Part shown: positions 59,892-64,000 of the stretch, in pieces
Layout of the letters: every line of letters begins with the position of its first letter
How positions within the stretch are numbered: the stretch's first letter is position 1
DNA from: an uncultured Lachnospiraceae bacterium
GTDB lineage: Bacteria; Bacillota; Clostridia; Lachnospirales; Lachnospiraceae
Direction: 5' to 3'
Length of the DNA: 64,000 nt
Assembly (NCBI GenBank): GCA_902783375.1
Contig: CACZQN010000041.1
Coordinates: forward strand, 1-64,000
Notes under the pieces: model-generated
The model's input: only the letters and a program-made list of their open reading frames with translations
Databases searched by the model: none
Told to the model about the DNA's origin: nothing
Translations under genes and position numbers: made by a program

Positions 59892-60545
59892 ATGCCTGAG
59901 ATGACAAAGAAAGAACTGGCGCTCGAAGTGATCGAGCGCCTGAAAACAGAATACCCGGAGGCTTCCTGCACCCTCGCCTACGAAGATGCCTGGCAGTTGC
60001 TGGTGAGTGTCCGGCTTGCGGCGCAGTGTACGGACGCAAGGGTAGACATGACCACGCCGCATCTATATGAAAAGTTTCCGACTGTCGCGGCGCTCGCCGC
60101 CGCTGATCCGGCGGAAATCGAGGAGATCGTCAAACCCTGCGGCCTCGGCCACAGCAAGGCCCGCGACATCTCCGCCTGCATGCGTGTCCTTCATGAGAAA
60201 TACGGCGACCACGTTCCGACCACCTTCGAGGAACTCCTGGCCCTGCCCGGCGTCGGCCGCAAGAGCGCCAATCTCATCATGGGCGATGTGTTCGGCAAAC
60301 CAGCGATCGTCACCGACACCCACTGCATCCGCCTGACCAACCTGATCGGCCTCATCGACGGCATCAAAGAACCGGCCAAAGTCGAAAAAGAGCTCTGGAA
60401 GATCATCCCGCCGGAAGAAGGCAATGACCTCTGCCACCGCTTCGTCCTCCACGGCCGCGCCGTCTGCATCGCCAGACGACCGCAGTGCGGCACCTGCTGC
60501 CTGAAGGATATCTGCCGGTATGCACAGAACAGGGACGCGGAATGA
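59892..60545 (+). CDS. nth: Endonuclease III
   Basis: A 217-residue DNA glycosylase/AP lyase. GGGAGGACCC precedes the ATG. The helix-hairpin-helix LPGVGRKSANLI (about 117-128) holds the catalytic Lys, and VTDTHCIRL (about 138-146) the catalytic Asp. The iron-sulfur ligand spacing C-x6-C-x2-C-x5-C near the end is complete (last Cys in DICRYA). It excises oxidised pyrimidines. It starts 10 bases after the AAA ATPase stop, so they are co-transcribed. Confidence 0.96.
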   Translation: MPEMTKKELALEVIERLKTEYPEASCTLAYEDAWQLLVSVRLAAQCTDARVDMTTPHLYEKFPTVAALAAADPAEIEEIVKPCGLGHSKARDISACMRVLHEKYGDHVPTTFEELLALPGVGRKSANLIMGDVFGKPAIVTDTHCIRLTNLIGLIDGIKEPAKVEKELWKIIPPEEGNDLCHRFVLHGRAVCIARRPQCGTCCLKDICRYAQNRDAE

Positions 60546-60604
60546 AAGCAAGCTTTCTGCCGCTTTTCTTTCGAATTCTTGTCGGTCCTGAATCGTATGC
60601 ATTC

Positions 60605-60952
60605 CTACTCTACATCCATCCCGAGCACATTGACCATGTAATCCCGCAGTCTGTCGAGCACACTGGCCTTCGCGTCCTTCATGCTTTTCGTCATGCCATA
60701 GATGATGGATCCCTTCGGGATGATCAGCACCTCCGGCTGCGGGAACTGGTTGCAGTCCACATCCTTATAAAGGTCGGCGATCGAGATATTGATTGCATTG
60801 CAGATCGCCGGGATCTTGTCCGCAGCCGGCACATGGTTGCGCATCTTCCAGTCATTGATCGTGCTTGTCGCGATGCCTGTAATCTCCGAGAGTTCCCGCT
60901 GGGTAATCCCCCGCTTCTTCATTTCATCAAAAATCTTCTCCTGCAGCGTCAT
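60605..60952 (-). CDS. XRE-family transcriptional regulator
   Basis: A 115-residue protein. The N-terminal 60 residues are a Cro/CI-type HTH (ITQRELSEITGIATSTINDWKM, then IPAICNAINISIADL). The C-terminal 50 residues look like a small oligomerisation tail. GTGAGGTGAAACA precedes the ATG, the SD lying in the last codons of the upstream GH3 gene (9-base gap), so it is the second gene of that unit. It may autoregulate or control the beta-glucosidase. Confidence 0.88.
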   Translation of the reverse strand: MTLQEKIFDEMKKRGITQRELSEITGIATSTINDWKMRNHVPAADKIPAICNAINISIADLYKDVDCNQFPQPEVLIIPKGSIIYGMTKSMKDAKASVLDRLRDYMVNVLGMDVE

Positions 60953-60961
60953 TGTTTCACC

Positions 60962-63427
60962 TCACTCCAGTTTCAGCAGCATCTTAAGCATCCTCTTCGC
61001 GGATGTCTCCATCTCCTCTCTGGTGATCAGTCCCTTATCGAGGGCTTCCTGCATCCGCTCCGGGAACCCGGTTGCCATCTTGATATCATTGCCGGCCTTG
61101 ACCTCTTTGTACTGTTCACCGAGCGTCCACCAGTCGGTCATGACAAATCCTTCGAATCCCCATTCTTCGCGGAGGATGCCGGTCAGCATATCCGTGTACT
61201 CCGACGCCCGCCAGCCATTGATGATGTTGTAGGAGGTCATCAGCGACCACGGCTGCTCTTCCTTGACGATCATTTCAAAGGCTTTCAGGTAAATCTCCCG
61301 GCTTGCACGCTCGGAGACTCTGGAATCGGAATTCTTCCGGTTTGTTTCTTTGTTGTTGCATGCAAAGTGCTTGATCGTCGCGCCGACGCGCTGGCTCTGG
61401 ATACCGCGGACCATCGCGCCCGCCTGTTTCCCGGCAAGATACGGATCCTCCGAATAGTACTCAAAGTTTCTGCCGCACAGCGGGCTTCTGTGAATGTTCA
61501 GTGCCGGTGCAAGCCAGAAACCGATGTTGTTCTCCTTCAGCTCGAGCGCCGCTGCCGCGCCGACGGATTCCACGACTTCCGGATCCCAGGTGCAGGCAAG
61601 CACGCAGGCACACGGGAAGGCCGTCGCGACCACGCCTCTGCCCGGGAAGACACGGAGCCCTGCAGGGCCGTCCGCTGTCATCACGTTCGGAATCCCGTAT
61701 TCCGGGAAATTGCCATAGCCGAAGGTATTTGCCACGCCGGTATTCGCCTGGCCGCCGAGAATCTCGATCAGCTCCTTGTCGGAGAACTGGCCGACCAGTT
61801 CATCGAGCGTCGCCCGTCCTTCCGCCACGTCAAGCAGCGTCTTTCCGGAATAGGTGTAACTTCCCCAGACACGGGCCACGCGGTCACGGCCGCGGGTCGC
61901 CGGAACGATGCTCTGCATCTCATTGTGCTTCTGGTGGACAAGGCCATCCTCGTCCGGATCATGCGGCGTGCCGGTCGGAAGTGGTTCAAATGTCCCATCC
62001 GCGCAGAGCCGCTCTTTCAGCTGGGTCGGTACCATCCGCGCCGTCAGCTGTTCGGTCACACGGTCGGTCTCTTCAATATGCTGATATTCAACCTCCGCTG
62101 CACTGCTGACATCTGTGCCGACAAAGACCTTGTACGCGCCTGCCTCTAACAGCCATGCGGATTTACAGACCTTCCCCAGGTCATCATAGGACGCCATGTC
62201 ATCGACCTTGAAGGAAATCAGGATGTGACGAGACTCGCCCGGCTGCATCAGGTCTGTCTTCTGATAGCCGATCAGCTGCTTCGCCGGTTTCCCGAGCTTG
62301 CCCTGCGGCGCCCCGAAATAAACCTGGACGACCTCCTTGCCGGCGCATTTTCCGGTATTGATCACATCCACGGAGACCGTGATCACGCCGTCCTGCTCAC
62401 ATGCTTTTGCATTTTCGAGGGCAAATGTCGTGTAGGACAGGCCGAAGCCAAACGGGTAGACGACCTTTTCCTTCGCACCCGGGATCGTCTCGAAGTAGCG
62501 GTAGCCGACATAGATGTCATCGGTGTATTCGACGTAATCTTCGGAATCATGGAAGTTGTAGCTCGACGGGTAGTCCGCCAGGTCTCTTGCATAGGTATCG
62601 GTCAGCTTTCCGGACGGACTCACCTTGCCGACAAGCACCTCCGCCGCTGCCGTACCGCCGTCCATGCCGCCCTGCCAGGTCATCAGCACCGACTGGATCC
62701 GGTCATCTTCTTTGAACCACTTCGTGTCGACCATGCCGCCGACGTTCATGAGCACGACGACCTTTTTGAAATTCGAAGCAACCGCCTCAACCATGGCCGC
62801 CTCGGCGTTGCTGAGATAGAAATCCCCCTTTTCAAAGAGCTGCTGAACGACCTTGACGAAGCCCATCCGGGAGCGCTGGACATCATATTCCTGTCCGTCC
62901 TCGGACTGCTTCACCTCCGGTACTGTGCGGTCCCAGCCCTCTCCCGAGAAACGGGAGATCGAAATAATGGCGACATCCGCATAGGCCGCTGCCTGGCGCA
63001 GCAGCTCCTCCGGAACCTCCGGCTCCGGCATGAGGCCCGGTCGGACCTGACCGAGCGCACCCTCGGAGAGTCCGCTGTTCGCGTACTGGTCAGCAACATA
63101 TGCTCTATAGTAATCCGCAGTCGGCTCGAAGATCTCGATGCCGTCCTGCTTTTTCAGTCCATCATAGATGTTGTGGACAAATGCGCAGGTGACGTCTCCG
63201 GATCCGCCGCCGCCCTTGACATAGTCGAAGGTCGCTTTTCCGAACAGTGCAACCCTCGTGCCGGCCTTCAGCGGCAGAACCTGCTCCTCATTTTTCAGAA
63301 GAACCATGCCCTCCCTGGCAGCATTCTTCGCCAGTTCGATGTGCTCCTTACTTCCCGTCACCAGCTTTCCGTCCTCGCCGAGCGGCAGGACCGGTGTGTA
63401 AAAATATCTTCCCCAACGCTGCATCAT
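60962..63427 (-). CDS. GH3 beta-glucosidase with swapped domain order
   Basis: An 821-residue glycoside hydrolase family 3 enzyme. The order is unusual: the alpha/beta sandwich domain (LLKNEEQVLPLKAGTRVALFG near 45-65, in parts: LLKNEEQVLPLK; FSGEGWDRTVPE) comes first. Then comes the fibronectin-like domain (VVYPFGFGLSYTTF near 340), and last the (beta/alpha)8-like domain with GPAGLRVFPGRGV near 590 and the nucleophile Asp near 764 in FVMTDWWTLG. This circularly permuted layout is known from Ruminococcus and Butyrivibrio beta-glucosidases. No signal peptide. GGAGGATATGCAAG precedes the ATG. Cleaves terminal beta-linked glucose or xylose from oligosaccharides. Confidence 0.93.
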   Translation of the reverse strand: MMQRWGRYFYTPVLPLGEDGKLVTGSKEHIELAKNAAREGMVLLKNEEQVLPLKAGTRVALFGKATFDYVKGGGGSGDVTCAFVHNIYDGLKKQDGIEIFEPTADYYRAYVADQYANSGLSEGALGQVRPGLMPEPEVPEELLRQAAAYADVAIISISRFSGEGWDRTVPEVKQSEDGQEYDVQRSRMGFVKVVQQLFEKGDFYLSNAEAAMVEAVASNFKKVVVLMNVGGMVDTKWFKEDDRIQSVLMTWQGGMDGGTAAAEVLVGKVSPSGKLTDTYARDLADYPSSYNFHDSEDYVEYTDDIYVGYRYFETIPGAKEKVVYPFGFGLSYTTFALENAKACEQDGVITVSVDVINTGKCAGKEVVQVYFGAPQGKLGKPAKQLIGYQKTDLMQPGESRHILISFKVDDMASYDDLGKVCKSAWLLEAGAYKVFVGTDVSSAAEVEYQHIEETDRVTEQLTARMVPTQLKERLCADGTFEPLPTGTPHDPDEDGLVHQKHNEMQSIVPATRGRDRVARVWGSYTYSGKTLLDVAEGRATLDELVGQFSDKELIEILGGQANTGVANTFGYGNFPEYGIPNVMTADGPAGLRVFPGRGVVATAFPCACVLACTWDPEVVESVGAAAALELKENNIGFWLAPALNIHRSPLCGRNFEYYSEDPYLAGKQAGAMVRGIQSQRVGATIKHFACNNKETNRKNSDSRVSERASREIYLKAFEMIVKEEQPWSLMTSYNIINGWRASEYTDMLTGILREEWGFEGFVMTDWWTLGEQYKEVKAGNDIKMATGFPERMQEALDKGLITREEMETSAKRMLKMLLKLE

Positions 63428-63608
63428 CTTGCATATCCTCCCATGTATTTAAATGCGAAAAAGAGCACTCTGGTGATTGACCAGTTGCCTCAACAAGACT
63501 ATACTAACAGTAATGCTTTGGGAATGCAAGCAAGGAATCCGTAAGGGTTTCCGGCTTCCATCAGATAGCAGAATATTTTGAACGAATTCAATGGAGGATT
63601 ATTTCATC

Positions 63609-64000
63609 ATGGTTGTTGCAGTTTTGTTATTTCTGGTAGGCTTCGTCCTGCTGATCAAGGGCGGTGACTGGTTCGTAGACGGTTCTGTCGGAATCGCCCA
63701 CCGTTTCCACCTTCCTGAACTTCTGATCGGCGCCACGGTCGTCTCCATCGGCACGACACTTCCGGAGGTCATGGTTTCCTCCCAGGCTGCCATGCAGGGA
63801 AATGCCGGCATCAGCTACGGGAACGCGATTGGTTCGATCATCTGTAACACATCGCTGATCGCAGCAATTCCCATCGTCTTTAAACCAGGCTTGGTCAACA
63901 AGAAATCGCTGACACTGCCGACTGCATTCTTCTTTGCAGCAGCAATCTCCTACTGTATCATCGCATACACCAGCGGACGTTTCACCCGCCTTATGGGTGT
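63609..64000 (+). CDS. Calcium/sodium antiporter, CaCA family (partial, runs off window)
   Basis: A 130-codon start of a membrane antiporter, cut by the window end. The ATG at 63609 follows GGAGG at 13 bases. The alpha-1 repeat is recognisable: IGATVVSIGTTLPEVMVSS near 41-59, then GNAIGSIICNTSLIAA near 75-90, with the ion-binding Glu in LPE and Asn in GNAIGS. Members (YrbG/ChaA-like) exchange Ca2+ for Na+ or H+. About half or less of the gene is present. Confidence 0.88.
   Translation, partial: MVVAVLLFLVGFVLLIKGGDWFVDGSVGIAHRFHLPELLIGATVVSIGTTLPEVMVSSQAAMQGNAGISYGNAIGSIICNTSLIAAIPIVFKPGLVNKKSLTLPTAFFFAAAISYCIIAYTSGRFTRLMG

Overview
The window reads as chromosomal DNA of an anaerobic, plant-fibre-degrading Clostridia species, most likely Lachnospiraceae. 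The reasons are strong AGGAGG-type ribosome sites, Firmicutes-type lipoproteins, AraC plus GH43 and GH3 hydrolases, several MATE pumps, an agr-like quorum-sensing locus, a CD1871A-type mini-protein and a moderately GC-rich coding background. No rRNA, tRNA, phage, insertion sequence or true CRISPR array was seen. The taxonomic call is inference.

Layout. 1-600: non-coding, with a spaced-palindrome array. 606-10792 (mostly minus strand): secreted cell-wall-binding-like protein, hybrid histidine kinase, aldo/keto reductase with ferredoxin tail, three esterases/hydrolases and two lipoproteins, interrupted by a second palindrome array (6.8-7.2 kb). 10865-14886: an AT-rich island with a divergent agr-like locus. 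A secreted protein and an AgrD-like precursor lie on the minus strand, and LytTR regulator, GHKL kinase and AgrB-like protease on the plus strand. 15.1-20.3 kb: arabinoxylan genes (LamG-like protein, AraC regulator, two GH43 enzymes). 20.4-29.7 kb: ThrH-like phosphatase, type Ic aspartate aminotransferase, beta-lactamase-fold hydrolase, Nudix hydrolase, DUF6273 lipoprotein plus TPR membrane protein, MFS transporter and a decayed lipid-kinase-like gene. 29.7-38.7 kb: amino-acid ABC transporter operon flanked by MATE and AhpD-like genes, then AbgB-like amidohydrolase with a GltS-like symporter, and an MFS pump. 38.9-44 kb: ECF S-component behind a structured leader, uridine-kinase-like protein, TetR/MATE pair and HAD phosphatase. 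44.2-47.3 kb: membrane-anchored Hsp70-like ATPase with a membrane partner. 47.4-51.7 kb: third palindrome array, glutaredoxin-like protein, sirtuin, MATE, a HicA-like toxin/antitoxin pair and a membrane protein. 51.9-53.6 kb: CXXC mini-protein, NapH-like ferredoxin and TlpA-like thioredoxin. 53.9-64 kb: large beta-helix carbohydrate-binding lipoprotein, M18 aminopeptidase, DeoC, AAA/DUF4143 ATPase, endonuclease III, XRE regulator with a domain-swapped GH3 beta-glucosidase, and the start of a Ca2+/Na+ antiporter.

How it works together: the window combines pentose-polymer use (GH43, GH3, esterases, AraC), amino-acid and amide uptake (ABC, GltS/AbgB), multidrug export (three MATE, two MFS) and cell-cell signalling.

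The two most unusual things seen are these. First, three intergenic arrays of 37-38 nt imperfect palindromes recur every 63-64 nt; their ends are conserved (GTTGACC/GGTCAAC-like) but their interiors are unrelated. Second, the AgrD-like precursor appears to use serine, is encoded divergently from agrACB, and carries a G10 homopolymer that decides whether a C-terminal membrane helix is translated.
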